64,000 nt of DNA from Burkholderia dolosa (GCF_902499135.1 NZ_CABVPR010000013.1:1-64000), one strand, 5' to 3'. Counted from the first letter of the stretch, positions 1 through 10,161 are shown. A program made the numbers and translations. The notes: generated by a model from the letters alone, not told the origin.

Positions 1-760
1 GTCCGACCGCGCGCGGACGGGCGCGGCGAAGCCCGCGCCCCAGCCCGCTGCCGAAAAGCCGGCCGCGGCGCGCCCTGCGGTGCAGGTGCCCACGCCGCGC
101 GCTGCGGCCCGTGCGCCGCAAGCCGGCGACACGCGTCAGGCGCCGCCGCCGTGGGAAGACATTCCGCCCGACGAGTACGTGCCGCTGAGCGCCGACGAGA
201 TGTTCGGCGGCCCGGCCGACGACGGCTTCGTGCCGATGTTCGACAGCGGCCCCGACGACGTGCGCGTCGCGTCGAAGCCGGCCGAGTTGCGCGCGCCCGT
301 GCCGGTCGATACGCGCCCGCTGCCGCCCGCGATCGCGCTCGATCCGATCGGCTTCGACGGCGAATGGCCGACGCTCGCCGCGCAGTTGCCGCTCAAGGGC
401 GTCGCGTATCAGCTCGCGTTCAACAGCGAACTGACCGCGGTCGACGCGACGACGTTGAAACTCTCGGTGCCGGTGCCGCAGTACGCGGACGCCGCACAGG
501 TCGCGAAGTTGAAGGCCGCGCTGGCCGACGCGCTAGGCAAGCCGGTCGAGGTCGCGGTCGAGGTCGGTCCCGCGCGCCGCACCGCCGCGGCGCTCGACGC
601 AGCCGCGCGCGCCGCGCGCCAGCGCGAGGCCGAGCAGGAGATTCACGCGGATCCGTTCGTGCAGCAGCTGATGCGCGATTTCGACGCGCGCATCGTCGAC
701 GGTTCGGTGCGGCCGCTCGCCGACCCGCCGTCGGACGGCACGTCGCCGACGCTGCATTGA
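1..760 (+). CDS. dnaX: DNA polymerase III subunit gamma/tau, C-terminal part (5' end outside window)
   Basis: This is the 3' end of an open frame that enters from the left edge; about 252 codons are visible. The visible part is a Pro/Ala-rich linker followed by a folded tail of about 140 residues resembling the tau C-terminal domain that binds the polymerase alpha subunit; the ATPase part lies upstream. The call leans heavily on position: dnaX-ebfC-recR is a conserved trio, and ebfC and recR follow on the same strand. No P-loop is visible, so the family cannot be proved from this fragment alone. Confidence 0.85.
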   Translation, partial: SDRARTGAAKPAPQPAAEKPAAARPAVQVPTPRAAARAPQAGDTRQAPPPWEDIPPDEYVPLSADEMFGGPADDGFVPMFDSGPDDVRVASKPAELRAPVPVDTRPLPPAIALDPIGFDGEWPTLAAQLPLKGVAYQLAFNSELTAVDATTLKLSVPVPQYADAAQVAKLKAALADALGKPVEVAVEVGPARRTAAALDAAARAARQREAEQEIHADPFVQQLMRDFDARIVDGSVRPLADPPSDGTSPTLH

Positions 761-803
761 ACGGATCGCCGCGCAACAGGCACAATCACGCCCGCACATA
801 TCG

Positions 804-829
804 ACCGGCACGCATCGCGTGCCGGTTTT
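804..829 (+). terminator. Hairpin with short T-tract between dnaX and ebfC
   Basis: A perfect 10-bp stem (ACCGGCACGC at 804-813, GCGTGCCGGT at 817-826) with a 3-nt loop is followed by a short T run (TTTT at 826-829). It has the form of an intrinsic terminator or attenuator. It lies 26 bases before the ebfC start codon, so it could partly uncouple dnaX from ebfC-recR. Confidence 0.5.
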
Positions 830-854
830 CACACGATCGACAAGGAGTATTCCC

Positions 855-1181
855 ATGCTGAAAGGCAACCTCGCCGGACTGATGAAGCAAGCGCAGCAAA
901 TGCAGGAAAACATGAAGAAGATGCAGGAGCAGCTTGCGCAGATCGAAGTCGAAGGGCAGTCGGGCGCCGGCCTCGTCAAGGTGACGATGACGTGTCGCAA
1001 CGAAGTGCGCCGCGTGTCGATCGACCCGAGCCTGCTCGCGGACGACAAGGACATGCTCGAAGATCTCGTCGCCGCCGCGTTCAACGACGCCGTGCGCAAG
1101 GCCGAAGCGACGTCGCAGGAAAAGATGAGCGGCATGACGTCGGGTCTGCCGCTGCCCCCAGGCTTCAAGCTGCCGTTCTGA
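855..1181 (+). CDS. ebfC: YbaB/EbfC family nucleoid-associated protein
   Basis: A 108-residue protein of the YbaB/EbfC family, small dimeric DNA-binding proteins usually encoded between dnaX and recR. The N-terminal half is a Met/Gln/Lys-rich helix ([20 protein letters not shown]), followed by a beta-rich core and a short C-terminal tail. The ATG at 855 is chosen because AAGGAG lies 8 bases upstream (842-847) and because the family starts with a short MLKGN-like leader; the same frame extends 12 codons further but without a ribosome site. The length is normal for the family. Its exact cellular role is not settled. Confidence 0.93.
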   Translation: MLKGNLAGLMKQAQQMQENMKKMQEQLAQIEVEGQSGAGLVKVTMTCRNEVRRVSIDPSLLADDKDMLEDLVAAAFNDAVRKAEATSQEKMSGMTSGLPLPPGFKLPF

Positions 1182-1212
1182 ACGCAGTGCCCGTTCCGCT
1201 TTTTGCCGCCGT

Positions 1213-1809
1213 ATGAAACAGCCGTCCGCCCTGTCCGCGCTCGTCGAAGCGCTGCGCGTGCTGCCCGGCGTCGGGCCGAAATCCGCGCAGCGCATGGCGT
1301 ACCACCTGATGCAGCACGATCGGGAGGGCGCGGAGCGGCTCGGCCGGTCGCTGCTGTTCGCCACCGAGCATCTGCAGCACTGCGAGAAGTGCAATACGTT
1401 CACCGAAGCGCCGATCTGCGAGCTCTGCAGCGACGACGAGCGTGATCCGACGCTGCTGTGCGTCGTCGAGACGCCGGCCGATCAGATCATGCTCGAGCAG
1501 ACGATGACGTACCGCGGGCTGTATTTCGTGCTGATGGGGCGATTGAGTCCGCTCGACGGGATCGGCCCGAAGGAAATCCATTTCGATCGCCTCGTGCGGC
1601 GCGCGTCCGACGGGATCGTCAAGGAAGTCGTGCTGGCGACCAACTTCACGAACGAAGGCGAAGCCACCGCGCATTACCTCGGCCAGACGCTGAAGGCGCG
1701 CGGCCTCGCCGTCACGCGGCTCGCGCGCGGCGTGCCGGTCGGCGGCGAACTCGAATACGTCGACGCGGGCACCATCGCGCGCGCGATGCTCGATCGCCGC
1801 ACGATGTAA
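1213..1809 (+). CDS. recR: Recombination mediator protein RecR
   Basis: A 198-residue RecR, which works with RecO (and RecF) to load RecA at single-strand gaps. An N-terminal helix-hairpin-helix region (about residues 10-30, [17 protein letters not shown]) is followed by a four-cysteine zinc finger (C57, C60, C69, C72) and a Toprim domain from about residue 80 that contains CVVETPAD. Length and motif order are standard. It starts 31 bases after ebfC and is probably cotranscribed with it. Confidence 0.97.
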   Translation: MKQPSALSALVEALRVLPGVGPKSAQRMAYHLMQHDREGAERLGRSLLFATEHLQHCEKCNTFTEAPICELCSDDERDPTLLCVVETPADQIMLEQTMTYRGLYFVLMGRLSPLDGIGPKEIHFDRLVRRASDGIVKEVVLATNFTNEGEATAHYLGQTLKARGLAVTRLARGVPVGGELEYVDAGTIARAMLDRRTM

Positions 1810-1856
1810 GCCGGGCGTCACGCGCACGCGGCGCCTTCGTCATGTCAGGGAGACAC

Positions 1857-3062
1857 ATGAGCACCAGCCAGGGCCCGCTTGCGGGCGTCAAAGTGCTCGA
1901 ATTCGGAACGCTGATCGCGGGGCCGTTCGCGTCGCGGCTGTTCGCCGAATTCGGCGCGGAAGTGATCAAGATCGAGGATCCGAAAGGCGGCGATCCGCTG
2001 CGCAAGTGGCGCAAGCTGTATCCGGAGCAGGGCGGCACGTCGCTGTGGTGGTCGGTGCAGGCGCGCAACAAGAAATCGGTCACGCTGAACCTGAAGTCCG
2101 ACGCCGGCAAGACGATCGCGCGCCAGCTCGCGAGCGAGGCCGACATCGTGATCGAGAACTTCCGCCCGGGCCTGCTCGAGAAGCTCGGGCTCGGTTACGA
2201 CGTGCTGTCCGCCGACAACCCGGGGCTCGTGATGGTGCGCCTGTCCGGCTACGGGCAGACCGGCCCGTATCGCGACCGGCCCGGCTTCGGCGCGATCGCC
2301 GAATCGATGGGCGGGCTGCGCCACATCACCGGCTATCCGGAGTTGCCGCCGCCGCGCATCGGCATCTCGATCGGCGATTCGATCGCCGCGCTGCACGGCG
2401 TGATCGGTGCGCTGATGGCGCTGCATCACCGGAACGTGAACGGCGGCGCCGGGCAGGTCGTCGACGTCGCACTATATGAAGCCGTGTTCAACATGATGGA
2501 AAGCGTCGTGCCCGAATACGGCGTGTACGGGATGGTGCGCGAGCGCACCGGTGCGTCGCTGCCGGGCATCGTGCCGTCGAACACGTATGCGTGCCGCGAC
2601 GGCAGCATCGTGATCGGCGGCAACAGCGATCCGATCTTCAAGCGGCTGATGAAGGCGATCGAGCGCGACGATCTCGCCGACGATCCGGCTCTCGCCCAGA
2701 ACGACGGGCGCGTGCCGCGCACGCAGGAAATCGACGATGCGATTGCCGCGTGGCTCGCGCCGCGCACGATCGACGACGCGCTCGCCGTGCTGAACGCGGC
2801 CGATGTGCCGGCCGGACGCATCTATAGCGTCGCGGACATGTTCACCGATCCGCAGTTCGTCGCGCGGCAGATGATCCAGCGCTTCAAGCTCGCGGACGGC
2901 ACCGACATTCCGTTGCCGAACATCACGCCGAAGCTGTCGGACACGCCCGGCGAAACGCGCTGGCTCGGCCCCGAGCTCGGCGAGCATACCGACGACGTGT
3001 TGCGCGGCCTCGGCTACGACGCACAGGCGATTGCCACACTGCGCGAAGCGGGCGCGATCTGA
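1857..3062 (+). CDS. CaiB/BaiF (family III) CoA-transferase
   Basis: A 401-residue family III CoA-transferase. These enzymes move CoA between carboxylic acids through an enzyme-bound anhydride and work as interlocked dimers. The N-terminal signature is clear ([19 protein letters not shown], then FGAEVIKIE and [10 protein letters not shown]). The ATG at 1857 is preferred over an in-frame ATG at 1842 because AGGGAGA lies just upstream of it. The substrate cannot be read from the sequence; the family includes formyl-, succinyl- and carnitinyl-CoA transferases. The neighbours are DNA-repair genes and give no metabolic clue. Confidence 0.88.
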   Translation: MSTSQGPLAGVKVLEFGTLIAGPFASRLFAEFGAEVIKIEDPKGGDPLRKWRKLYPEQGGTSLWWSVQARNKKSVTLNLKSDAGKTIARQLASEADIVIENFRPGLLEKLGLGYDVLSADNPGLVMVRLSGYGQTGPYRDRPGFGAIAESMGGLRHITGYPELPPPRIGISIGDSIAALHGVIGALMALHHRNVNGGAGQVVDVALYEAVFNMMESVVPEYGVYGMVRERTGASLPGIVPSNTYACRDGSIVIGGNSDPIFKRLMKAIERDDLADDPALAQNDGRVPRTQEIDDAIAAWLAPRTIDDALAVLNAADVPAGRIYSVADMFTDPQFVARQMIQRFKLADGTDIPLPNITPKLSDTPGETRWLGPELGEHTDDVLRGLGYDAQAIATLREAGAI

Positions 3063-3177
3063 TCGAGGAACGCCGCCGCGCGATGCGGCGGCGCACCGTG
3101 CACGCCCGCATGCGTCCACGCCCGGGCGCTGCCGGACTGTCGCTCTCGCGCCATCTTTCCTCGGTTACAATCGCCGC

Positions 3178-3939
3178 ATGCGAATCCTACTCAGCAACGA
3201 CGACGGCTATCTCGCCCCCGGTCTCGCCGCGCTCGGCGAGGCGCTGCAGCCGCTGGCCGAACTCACGGTGATCGCACCCGAGCAGAACTGCAGCGGCGCG
3301 TCGAATTCCCTGACGCTGTGGCGGCCGCTGTCGGTGCAGCGTGCAGCGGGTACGGGTTTCTTCTACGTGAACGGCACGCCGACCGATTCGGTGCACGTCG
3401 CGTTGACGGGTATGGTCGACACGAAGCCGGACCTCGTCGTGTCCGGTATCAACAACGGCCAGAACATGGGCGAAGACACGCTCTATTCGGGGACAGTTGC
3501 AGCGGCCACCGAAGGCATCATGTTCGGCGTGCCGGCCATCGCGTTCTCGCTCGCCGACAAGGGCTGGGCGCATCTCGCGGACGCCGCACGCGTCGCAGCG
3601 GAAATCGTCGAACACTATCTCGCGCATCCGCTGCCCGGTCATCCGCTGCTGAACGTCAATATTCCGAACCTGCCGTACGACGCGCTGAAGGGCTGGAAGG
3701 TCACGCGCCTCGGCAAGCGTCATCCGTCGCAACCAGTGATTCGCCAGACCGACCCGCGCGGCGAGCCCGTCTACTGGATCGGCGCGGCCGGCGCAGCGCT
3801 CGACGCGAGCGAGGGCACCGACTTCCACGCAGTCGCAAACGGTTTCGTGTCGATCACGCCGCTGCAACTCGACCTGACGCACACGCAGATGCTGCCCGCG
3901 ACGCGCGAATGGGTGCGCGCCGGAGGGCGGGCTTCATGA
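3178..3939 (+). CDS. surE: 5'/3'-nucleotidase SurE
   Basis: A 253-residue SurE, a metal-dependent phosphatase that removes phosphate from nucleoside 5'- and 3'-monophosphates and is linked to stationary-phase survival. The metal-binding aspartates are in the N-terminal motif LLSNDDGY (D8, D9). The family motifs [24 protein letters not shown] and [20 protein letters not shown] are all present. The ATG at 3178 opens directly with MRILLSND, the usual family start. The TGA stop overlaps the next start as ATGA, so surE and pcm are translationally coupled. Confidence 0.97.
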   Translation: MRILLSNDDGYLAPGLAALGEALQPLAELTVIAPEQNCSGASNSLTLWRPLSVQRAAGTGFFYVNGTPTDSVHVALTGMVDTKPDLVVSGINNGQNMGEDTLYSGTVAAATEGIMFGVPAIAFSLADKGWAHLADAARVAAEIVEHYLAHPLPGHPLLNVNIPNLPYDALKGWKVTRLGKRHPSQPVIRQTDPRGEPVYWIGAAGAALDASEGTDFHAVANGFVSITPLQLDLTHTQMLPATREWVRAGGRAS

Positions 3940-4859
3940 GCGGCGAGCGCGCGAAGCGGTTCCCGCTCGCGCTCGAAGATCTCAAGCGAGCGCCACGCAA
4001 ATCCGAAGGCAGAGCCGGCGAACGCCATGCGACGCCGAAGGCTGCCGACAAACCCGCCGTCGTGCTGAAGCCGGTCGCCGCGAAACCGGGCGCGCCCCGT
4101 GCGGCGTCGTCCGGGCCGGCCGGCGCGAAACCGGCAACCGCACCGAAGCCGACCGCGCTGAAACCCGCGCTGCCGAAGCCGGCGGTGCCGAGTGTCGCAT
4201 CGCCCGGCGCGTTCGCGCTCACGTCGGAACGCGTGCGCGAGCGCATGGTCGAACGGCTGCGCGCGAACGGCGTGACCGACGCCCGCGTGCTGAACGCGAT
4301 GGCTGCCGTGCCGCGCCACATGTTCGTGGATCCCGGCCTCGCGACGCAGGCGTACGAGGATTCGGCGTTGCCCATCGGTCACCAGCAGACGATTTCAAAG
4401 CCGTCGGTAGTCGCGCGCATGATCGAGCTCGCGATGGCCGGCCGCTCCGTCGAGCGCGTACTCGAAATCGGCACCGGCTGCGGCTATCAGGCCGCCGTGC
4501 TGAGCCACGTCGCGCGCGACGTCTATTCGATTGAACGCATCAAGCCGCTCTACGAGCGCGCGAAGCTGAACCTGCGGCCGCTACGCGTGCCGAACATCCG
4601 TTTGCATTACGGCGACGGGCGTATCGGGCTGCCTTCCGCTGCGCCGTTCGACGCAATCGTCATTGCAGCGGCGGGACTCGACGTGCCGCAGGCGCTGCTC
4701 GAACAGCTTGCGATCGGCGGGCGGCTCGTCGCGCCGGTCGGCGCACAGAGCGGGCAGCCTCAGGTGCTCACGCTCATCGAGCGCGTCGCACACGCGCAAT
4801 GGCGAGAGTCGCGGCTTGATCGCGTTTTCTTTGTCCCTTTAAAATCCGGAGTGATTTGA
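3936..4859 (+). CDS. pcm: Protein-L-isoaspartate O-methyltransferase with long N-terminal tail
   Basis: A 307-residue PCMT that methylates isoaspartyl residues in aged proteins using S-adenosylmethionine. The catalytic domain begins near residue 104 ([20 protein letters not shown]) and contains [18 protein letters not shown] and the SAM-binding loop [15 protein letters not shown]. The first 103 residues are unusual: a low-complexity Lys/Ala/Pro tail with repeated KPA, AKP and LKP steps, absent from the E. coli enzyme. The ATG at 3936 overlaps the surE stop. A shorter product from the in-frame ATG at 4245 would be a normal-sized PCMT, so the long start is likely but not proved. Confidence 0.94.
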   Translation: MSGERAKRFPLALEDLKRAPRKSEGRAGERHATPKAADKPAVVLKPVAAKPGAPRAASSGPAGAKPATAPKPTALKPALPKPAVPSVASPGAFALTSERVRERMVERLRANGVTDARVLNAMAAVPRHMFVDPGLATQAYEDSALPIGHQQTISKPSVVARMIELAMAGRSVERVLEIGTGCGYQAAVLSHVARDVYSIERIKPLYERAKLNLRPLRVPNIRLHYGDGRIGLPSAAPFDAIVIAAAGLDVPQALLEQLAIGGRLVAPVGAQSGQPQVLTLIERVAHAQWRESRLDRVFFVPLKSGVI

Positions 4860-4864
4860 AACCG

Positions 4865-5746
4865 ATGAGTATGTTGCGCGCGATGCAAAACAACCGTTCC
4901 AGGGAACCGCTCACGTTCGCCCAGCGCGCGATCTGTGTGGCTGCATTCTCCACGCTGCTGGCCGCCTGTGCGACGCGGCTCGACAACGCGCCCGTCGTCG
5001 ACCGCTCCGGTTCGTTCGGCACGACCGCCGCCGCACAACCCGCCGTACCGCTCGGCCCGCCGCCGCCGGGCTACTATCGCGTGAAGCCGGGCGACACGCT
5101 GTATCGGATCGCGCTCGAGAACGGGCAGAACTATCGCGACATCGCCGCGTGGAACAATCTCGCGAACCCGAACCAGATCGAAGTCGATCAACTGCTGCGT
5201 GTCGCGCCGCCGGGCGGCACTGCGACAGCCGGCGCACCGGTTGCCGCGCCGATCGGCGGTGCGGCCGTCGCGACGGCACCGCTCAGCAGCGGGCCCGCGA
5301 CGCCGGCTGCCGGCACGTCGTCCGCCGCCGCGACGCCGCCTGCGGCCGCGTCGAGCGATACGGCCGCCGCACCGAGCGGCCCCGTGACGTTCGCATGGCC
5401 GGTGCGCGGCCCGGTGCTGAACGGCTTCGACGACGCGAAGAACAAGGGCGTCAATATCGGCGGGACGGCCGGCGAAGCGGTGAAGGCGGCGGCCGACGGC
5501 CGCGTCGTCTACGCGGGCAACGGGCTGCGCGGCTACGGCAACCTCATTATCATCAAGCACGACGCAACTTACCTCACGGCGTATGCACACAATCGCGCTT
5601 TGATGGTAAAAGAGGGGGACGCGGTCACGAAAGGGCAGAAGATCGCCGAGATGGGTAACAGCGATGCCGACCGCGTGATGCTGCATTTCGAGGTTCGCCG
5701 GCAGGGCAAGCCTGTCGATCCGCTGAAGTATTTGCCGCCTCAATAA
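4865..5746 (+). CDS. nlpD: NlpD-type lipoprotein: LysM plus degenerate M23 domain, amidase activator
   Basis: A 293-residue outer-membrane lipoprotein of the NlpD family, which activates a peptidoglycan amidase during cell separation. A signal peptide ends in the lipobox LLAAC (C35). A LysM domain follows at about residues 70-115 (YYRVKPGDTLYRIALENGQN), then an Ala/Pro linker and a C-terminal LytM/M23 domain. The M23 zinc ligands are not intact: the HxxxD motif is missing and the usual HLHFE reads MLHFE. This fits an activator rather than a protease. An upstream TTG at 4856 is an alternative start. In related bacteria a main rpoS promoter lies within nlpD. Confidence 0.93.
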   Translation: MSMLRAMQNNRSREPLTFAQRAICVAAFSTLLAACATRLDNAPVVDRSGSFGTTAAAQPAVPLGPPPPGYYRVKPGDTLYRIALENGQNYRDIAAWNNLANPNQIEVDQLLRVAPPGGTATAGAPVAAPIGGAAVATAPLSSGPATPAAGTSSAAATPPAAASSDTAAAPSGPVTFAWPVRGPVLNGFDDAKNKGVNIGGTAGEAVKAAADGRVVYAGNGLRGYGNLIIIKHDATYLTAYAHNRALMVKEGDAVTKGQKIAEMGNSDADRVMLHFEVRRQGKPVDPLKYLPPQ

Positions 5747-5757
5747 CCGAGACGACC

Positions 5758-6843
5758 ATGCCGAAATCGAAGCGCCACGAGCCGCAAGCCGAGTCTGAGA
5801 AGATCAGTCGAGCCACGCAAGCATCGGTGGAGCGAGCTGGCGCTTCGACGGACGACGAAGACGACGTCGTCGAAAACGAACGCGATCTCGAGGCGCGCGA
5901 CGCCGAATCCGACGGCGACGACGAACGCGAAGATCGCCCCGACGCCGCGCCCGATGTCGACGATTTCCGCGCGCTGCTGCAGGCCGAGCTCACGGCCGAC
6001 ACGATCCAGCATTACCTGAACCGCATCAGCGTGAAGCCGCTGCTGACCGTCGAGGAAGAGCAGCGCTATTCGCGTCTCGCGAAAGCCGGCGAGTTCGAGG
6101 CGCGGCAGGTGATGATCGAGCGCAACCTGCGTCTCGTCGTCAGCATCGCAAAGGGATATCTGAACCGCGGCGTGCCGCTGCTCGATCTGATCGAGGAAGG
6201 CAATCTCGGGCTGATGCACGCGATCGAAAAGTTCGATCCGACGCGCGGCTTCCGTTTCTCGACGTATGCGACCTGGTGGATTCGGCAGAGCATCGAGCGG
6301 GCGATCATGAACCAGGCGCGCACGGTGCGCCTGCCGGTGCACGTGATCCGCGAGCTGAATCAGGTGCTGCGCGCGAAGCGCCACCTCGAAAAGAATTCGA
6401 TGTCGACTGGCGACGCGGCCGAGCGCCGCGAGGCCAGCATCGACGACATCGCCTATCTCACCGGCAAGACCGCCGAGGAAGTCACCGACATCCTCGCGCT
6501 CAACGAACATACCGCGTCGCTCGACGCGCCGCTCGACCTCGATCCCGCGAGCAGCCTGCTCGACCTGCTGCCCGACGATCAAAGTCAGTCGCCCGACGCC
6601 GAAGTGCAGCATCGCGAACTCGAGACGCTCACGCGCGCGTGGCTGTCGCGCCTGTCCGACAAGCATCGGCACGTGATCGAGCGCCGCTTCGGCCTGAACC
6701 ACATCGAACCGGCGACGCTCGAGGAACTGGCCGACGAGATGGGACTCACGCGCGAGCGCGTGCGGCAGATCCAGCAGGAAGCGCTGGTGCGCCTCAAGCG
6801 GTTCTTCGCCTCCAACGGCGTACGCAAGGACGCCGTTCTGTAA
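5758..6843 (+). CDS. rpoS: RNA polymerase sigma factor RpoS (stationary phase)
   Basis: A 361-residue sigma-70-family factor of the RpoS group, which directs RNA polymerase to stress and stationary-phase promoters. An acidic N-terminal stretch of about 65 residues precedes region 1.2 (LLQAELTADTIQHYLNRI). Region 2 follows (RNLRLVVSIAKGYLNRGVPL, FSTYATWWIRQSIERAI), then region 3 and a region 4 helix-turn-helix (TLEELADEMGLTRERVRQIQ). Position after nlpD is classical and separates it from RpoD and RpoH. The acidic N-terminal extension is longer than in E. coli RpoS. Confidence 0.96.
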   Translation: MPKSKRHEPQAESEKISRATQASVERAGASTDDEDDVVENERDLEARDAESDGDDEREDRPDAAPDVDDFRALLQAELTADTIQHYLNRISVKPLLTVEEEQRYSRLAKAGEFEARQVMIERNLRLVVSIAKGYLNRGVPLLDLIEEGNLGLMHAIEKFDPTRGFRFSTYATWWIRQSIERAIMNQARTVRLPVHVIRELNQVLRAKRHLEKNSMSTGDAAERREASIDDIAYLTGKTAEEVTDILALNEHTASLDAPLDLDPASSLLDLLPDDQSQSPDAEVQHRELETLTRAWLSRLSDKHRHVIERRFGLNHIEPATLEELADEMGLTRERVRQIQQEALVRLKRFFASNGVRKDAVL

Positions 6844-6846
6844 CTG

Positions 6847-7623
6847 ATGACACCGATTCTCGTTTTTGACATCGAGACGATTCCCGATGTCGACGGCATT
6901 CGCCGTCTGGAAGACCTGCCCGCGACGCTCGACGATGCCGCGGTGGCCGAACATGCGTTCGCCGCGCGCCGCGAAAAGACCGGCAGCGATTTCCTGCCGC
7001 ACCACCTGCAGCGCGTTGCGGCGATCTCGTGCGTGTTCCGCGACAACAACGGTTTTCGCGTTCGCTCGCTCGGCACACCGCAGGACAACGAAGCGACGCT
7101 GATCCAGTCGTTCTACCGCGTGATCGAGAAATACACGCCGCAGCTCGTGTCGTGGAACGGCGGCGGCTTCGATCTGCCGGTGCTCCATTATCGTGCGCTC
7201 GTGCACGGGATTGCCGCGCCGCGCTACTGGGATCTCGGCGAGGACGACCGCGACTTCAAGTGGAACAATTACATCTCGCGCTATCACTCGCGGCATACGG
7301 ATCTGATGGACGTGCTCGCGATGTATCAGGCGCGCGCGAATGCGCCGCTCGACGCGCTCGCGAAGCTGTGCGGCTTTCCCGGCAAGCTCGGGATGGATGG
7401 CAGTCAGGTGTGGTTGGCGTTCCAGGAAGGGCGGCTCGACGAAATCCGCAACTATTGCGAAACCGACGTCGTGAACACCTATCTGCTGTATTGCCGGTTT
7501 CAGCTGATGCGCGGCGGCCTGACCGCGAACGAGTATGCGGATGAGATCCTGCTCGTGAAGAACGCGCTCGCACAGGAGCCGGCCCCGCATTGGGCCGAAT
7601 ACCTGGCCGCATTCGACGCGTGA
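6847..7623 (+). CDS. Predicted 3'-5' exonuclease (DnaQ/PolB-exonuclease-like)
   Basis: A 258-residue protein of the predicted 3'-5' exonuclease family related to the proofreading domain of B-family polymerases. The DEDD-type motifs are visible: VFDIETIPD near the N terminus (D8, E10), SWNGGGFDLPVL in the middle, and YCETDVVNTYLL near the C terminus. There is no polymerase domain, so it is a free-standing nuclease. It begins 3 bases after the rpoS stop, so it is very probably cotranscribed with rpoS. The physiological substrate is unknown. Confidence 0.85.
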   Translation: MTPILVFDIETIPDVDGIRRLEDLPATLDDAAVAEHAFAARREKTGSDFLPHHLQRVAAISCVFRDNNGFRVRSLGTPQDNEATLIQSFYRVIEKYTPQLVSWNGGGFDLPVLHYRALVHGIAAPRYWDLGEDDRDFKWNNYISRYHSRHTDLMDVLAMYQARANAPLDALAKLCGFPGKLGMDGSQVWLAFQEGRLDEIRNYCETDVVNTYLLYCRFQLMRGGLTANEYADEILLVKNALAQEPAPHWAEYLAAFDA

Positions 7624-7655
7624 CGCGGCGCGCGCGCAACTGCAGCGCGCGGGCG

Positions 7656-8510
7656 TCAGTCGAGTTCGAGCACGATCGGCTGATGATCGGACGCGCGCAC
7701 GTCGCCGTCGATCTCGCATCGCTTCACGCGCGACAACAGTGTGTCGGTCACGAACACGAAGTCGCACGCGAGCGGCCCGTCCGACCATTGCGCCGTGTCG
7801 TAGACGCCGGCCGTCGGCGGCGGCGTATGTCCCGCATGGCACGCGACCCACGCATCGACGAAGCGCGGCGCGTCGGCGATCGGTTCAAGGAAGCGTCGAT
7901 AGGCGTCGCTGCCGAATGCGCTGTTGAAGTCGCCGCATACGATCGCATCGCGCGGCTGACCGGTTGCGATGAACGGTCCGTCCGCATTTTCGGCGGGCGC
8001 CGGTCGTGCCGCATGCGCGCAAGCTTCGCGGTGCCGTTCACGTAGCGTGTCGACTTGCGCAATGCGCTGACGAGCCGAATAGAACTCGAGATGCGTAGTC
8101 ACGACCCTTAGCGGACCCGACGCGGTATGCAACTCGACGTCGAGCGCCACGCGCGGCATCGACGGCGTATCGGCGTCGGCCGGCCACGGCAGCAATTGAC
8201 GCAGCACGCGCGCAACCGGCAGCCGGGTTGCGATTGCATTGCCGAACTGGCGTCGCGGGGCGCCGGGCTCCGCACCCGGCAGATCGGCGCCGATCGCGTC
8301 GATGATTGTATAGCCGGGAAGCAGCGCGGCCAGTTCCGCGAACTGATCCGCGCCCGGCCCGCCGGGTAGCGAGCCGAAGCCGCGTGTGACTTCCTGCAGG
8401 CACAGCACGTCGAAGTCGCCGAGGCGGCGCGCGTCGGCGACGGTCCGGGAGAGGTCGACGATGCCGTCGGCGTCCCGACCCCATTGAATGTTCCAGTCGA
8501 TCAGTCGCAT
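7656..8510 (-). CDS. Endonuclease/exonuclease/phosphatase family protein
   Basis: A 284-residue EEP-superfamily phosphohydrolase. Visible family motifs are the N-terminal LIDWNIQWG, the metal-binding glutamate in LCLQEVT, the motif [11 protein letters not shown], and the C-terminal catalytic [10 protein letters not shown]. The family includes DNA-repair nucleases, sphingomyelinases and inositol phosphatases, and the substrate cannot be assigned here. The start at 8510 is chosen because AGGAGGG lies just upstream on the reverse strand. It converges on the exonuclease gene with only 32 bases between them. Confidence 0.85.
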   Translation of the reverse strand: MRLIDWNIQWGRDADGIVDLSRTVADARRLGDFDVLCLQEVTRGFGSLPGGPGADQFAELAALLPGYTIIDAIGADLPGAEPGAPRRQFGNAIATRLPVARVLRQLLPWPADADTPSMPRVALDVELHTASGPLRVVTTHLEFYSARQRIAQVDTLRERHREACAHAARPAPAENADGPFIATGQPRDAIVCGDFNSAFGSDAYRRFLEPIADAPRFVDAWVACHAGHTPPPTAGVYDTAQWSDGPLACDFVFVTDTLLSRVKRCEIDGDVRASDHQPIVLELD

Positions 8511-8698
8511 GGTGGGCCCTCCTGTCATGCGGATTGTGCACGTCGATATCCGCTCTGTCCGCGTGCGCGAACGTGATGCGGTCGCATCGACGCCGCCGCG
8601 TCGCGCGCATCCGCCCGCTCCGCGTTCGGGCAAAGCACGCGATCGGGTTCCCGGTCGTCTACAATCTCGCCTTCTTCAACGTTTGTCAGGAAAAGCTG

Positions 8699-10096
8699 GT
8701 GTCCGAAGCCGTCCCCACTTCTGCGCGCAAATCGAAAAGCGCGCCTGCCGCGCCCGGTAACGCGCCGGTTCTCGAGATCGAATCGCTCGACATGGAAGCG
8801 CGCGGTGTCGGCCGCATGACGACCGATGACGGCGAGCCGGGCAAGGTCGTGTTCGTCGAGGGTGCGCTGCCCGGCGAGCGCGTCACGTATTCGAGCTACC
8901 GCCGCAAGCCGAGCTACGAGCAGGCGACCGTCGTCGATATCCTGCGTCCGAGCGTGATGCGCACGCAGCCGAAATGCACGTTCTTCGGCACGTGCGGCGG
9001 TTGCTCGATGCAGCATCTCGACATGCGCGCGCAAGTCGCGATCAAGCAGCGTGTGCTGGAAGACAACCTGTGGCATCTGGCCAAGCTGCGCGCGGAAACG
9101 ATGTTCGCGCCGATCCACGGTCCGTCATGGGGTTATCGTTACCGCGCGCGCCTGACCGTACGCAATGTCGTGAAGAAGGGCGGCGTGCTGGTCGGCTTCC
9201 ACGAAAAGAAGAGCAGCTATGTCGCCGACATGACGAGCTGCGAAGTGCTGCCGCCGCACGTGTCGGCGATGCTGGTGCCGCTGCGCCGGCTCGTCGAGGC
9301 GCTGTCGATCCGCGATCGCATGCCGCAAATCGAACTGGCGGTCGGTTCATCGGTCACGGCGCTCGTGCTGCGCGTGCTGGAGCCGATCAACGCGGCGGAC
9401 GAAGCGCTGCTGCGTGCGTTCGCGGACGAGCATCAGGTGCAATTCTGGCTGCAGCCGAAGGGCCCGGACACGGTGACGCCGTTCTATCCGCTCGACGTAT
9501 CGCTCGACTATACGCTGCCGGAGTTCGGCATTCGCATGCCGTTCAAGCCGACCGACTTCACGCAGGTCAACCATCAGATCAACCGCGTGCTGGTGGGCCG
9601 CGCGCTGCGTCTGCTTGCACCGTCGCGCGACGATCGCGTGCTCGATCTGTTCTGCGGAATCGGCAACTTCACGCTGCCGCTCGCGCGGCTGGCGCGCGAA
9701 GTGATGGGCATCGAAGGCAGCGAGACGCTGACCACGCGCGCACTGGCGAACGCGCGCGAGAACGGTGTCGACGGTCACACGACGTTTGCGTGCCGGAACC
9801 TGTTCGAAGTGACCGCCGACGACATTCGCGCGCTCGGCGCTTTCGACAAATTCCTGATCGATCCGCCGCGCGAGGGCGCGCTCGCGGTGTCGAAGGCGCT
9901 GGCCGAGATTGCGCAGAGCGGCGAAGGACCGCTGCCGATGCGCATCGTCTACGTGTCGTGCAATCCGTCGACGCTCGCGCGCGACGCGGGCCTGCTCGTG
10001 CACGAGGCCGGCTATCGGCTGAAGGGCGCGGGCGTTGTGAACATGTTTCCGCATACGTCGCACGTCGAATCGATCGCACTGTTCGAGCGCGACTGA
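8699..10096 (+). CDS. rlmD: 23S rRNA (uracil-1939-C5)-methyltransferase RlmD
   Basis: A 465-residue RlmD/RumA-type enzyme that methylates U1939 of 23S rRNA with SAM. An N-terminal TRAM domain ([11 protein letters not shown] onward) is followed by an iron-sulphur motif ([15 protein letters not shown]). The methyltransferase core has [15 protein letters not shown], the motif DPPREGA and the catalytic cysteine in [12 protein letters not shown]. The GTG at 8699 is chosen because TCAGGA lies about 8 bases upstream and no ATG is better placed. It is transcribed away from the EEP gene and converges on the BAX-inhibitor gene. Confidence 0.93.
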   Translation: MSEAVPTSARKSKSAPAAPGNAPVLEIESLDMEARGVGRMTTDDGEPGKVVFVEGALPGERVTYSSYRRKPSYEQATVVDILRPSVMRTQPKCTFFGTCGGCSMQHLDMRAQVAIKQRVLEDNLWHLAKLRAETMFAPIHGPSWGYRYRARLTVRNVVKKGGVLVGFHEKKSSYVADMTSCEVLPPHVSAMLVPLRRLVEALSIRDRMPQIELAVGSSVTALVLRVLEPINAADEALLRAFADEHQVQFWLQPKGPDTVTPFYPLDVSLDYTLPEFGIRMPFKPTDFTQVNHQINRVLVGRALRLLAPSRDDRVLDLFCGIGNFTLPLARLAREVMGIEGSETLTTRALANARENGVDGHTTFACRNLFEVTADDIRALGAFDKFLIDPPREGALAVSKALAEIAQSGEGPLPMRIVYVSCNPSTLARDAGLLVHEAGYRLKGAGVVNMFPHTSHVESIALFERD

Positions 10097-10116
10097 ATGC
10101 CCGTGCGACGCGCATG

Positions 10117-10143
10117 AAAAAACCGGCCCGAGGGCCGGTTTTT
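10117..10143. terminator. Bidirectional intrinsic terminator between rlmD and the BAX-inhibitor gene
   Basis: A 9-bp inverted repeat (AACCGGCCC at 10121-10129, GGGCCGGTT at 10132-10140) is flanked by an A run on the left and a T run on the right. It can therefore terminate transcription on both strands, as expected between convergent genes. Confidence 0.8.
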
Positions 10144-10161
10144 CGTGGGGTGCGACGAACG

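Noticed and set aside
3071-3093. Hairpin CGCCGCCGC / GCGGCGGCG after the CoA-transferase gene
   Set aside because: The stem is perfect but there is no T run, so an intrinsic terminator cannot be claimed. It is low-complexity GC repeat DNA.
5740-7851. A 703-codon reverse frame opposite rpoS and the exonuclease
   Set aside because: It is a shadow frame rich in Arg, Ala, Val and His, covering two well-supported forward genes.
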